From: Clostridium sp. CAG:568
GTDB taxonomy: Bacteria > Bacillota_I > Bacilli_A > RFN20 > CAG-288
Direction: 5' to 3'
Assembly (NCBI GenBank): GCA_000434395.1
Contig: FR878749.1
Location: 1-21,453, forward strand
DNA: 21,453 nucleotides
Part shown: one piece after another, positions 21,430 to 21,453 of the stretch
Position numbering within the stretch: the stretch's first letter is position 1
Layout of the letters: every line of letters begins with the position of its first letter
Translations under genes and position numbers: made by a program
Notes under the pieces: generated by a model
Told to the model about the DNA's origin: nothing
What the model saw: only the letters and a program-made list of their open reading frames with translations
Databases searched by the model: none

Positions 21430-21453
21430 AAAGGGGCTGTTGCAAAATCCTGA
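21430..21453 (+). terminator. First arm and loop of the atp operon terminator (cut by window edge)
   Basis: AAAGGGGCTGTTGCA (21430-21444) is the first arm of a terminator and is followed by 9 bases to the window end. The matching arm with its T run is found at bases 1-19 of the window. Joined head to tail they give a perfect 15-base-pair stem, a 9-base loop and a T tract 17 bases after atpC. Confidence 0.6.

Noticed and set aside
1..21453. Circular plasmid or other mobile replicon suggested by the joinable ends
   Set aside because: There is no replication, partition, transposase or integrase gene, and the content is essential chromosome. An assembly or repeat effect is more likely.
1..21453. 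CRISPR arrays, tRNA or rRNA genes and insertion sequences
   Set aside because: No regular repeat-spacer pattern, cloverleaf sequences, rRNA motifs or transposase genes were seen on either strand.

Overview
The window is 21.4 kb of chromosomal core sequence from a low-GC bacterium. It is most likely in the Bacilli (Firmicutes) near the Mollicutes/Erysipelotrichia-type lineages. Reasons: AT-rich sequence with AGGAGG-type ribosome binding sites, an rpmH-rnpA-yidC-jag cluster, RNase M5, an ATP synthase b subunit made as a lipoprotein (a trait known from mycoplasmas), and TGA read as an ordinary stop (for example tatD and rnpA end in TGA). The genus cannot be named from the sequence alone.

Left part (1-4300, all minus strand): rpmH, rnpA and yidC form one operon behind a good sigma-A-type promoter and end at a strong terminator. 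gpsA follows as its own unit, sitting between yidC and jag where many relatives have nothing. jag (khpB) reads towards the left edge. These genes supply ribosomal protein L34, the RNase P protein, the membrane insertase and an RNA-binding protein, and gpsA makes glycerol-3-phosphate for lipids. No dnaA gene or DnaA-box cluster is present.

Middle (4400-7660): a small TM2-type membrane protein on plus, and converging on it a 994-residue minus-strand protein that looks like a superfamily 1 (DUF4011/DNA2-NAM7-type) helicase whose Walker A, Walker B and motif III residues have all been replaced. This pseudo-helicase is the most unusual gene of the window.

Plus-strand housekeeping operon (7660-13690): a CBS-domain protein, mnmE, tatD, rnmV, rsmA, ispE and prs are packed with tiny gaps or overlaps between one promoter and one terminator. 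They serve tRNA modification, 5S and 16S rRNA maturation, isoprenoid precursors and PRPP supply.

13690-14290 holds the remains of a minus-strand PAP2-family phosphatase (frameshift, in-frame stop, damaged PSGH motif) and the promoter of the next operon.

Right part (14290-21413): a complete F1Fo ATP synthase operon, atpI-like, atpB, E, F, H, A, G, D, C. Oddities are a nearly leaderless first gene, a long basic tail on subunit a, a two-carboxylate c subunit and a lipoprotein b subunit.

The two window ends are complementary arms of one hairpin. Head to tail they would make a perfect bidirectional terminator between atpC and jag, so the piece either closes on itself as assembled or stops at two copies of a recurrent terminator.
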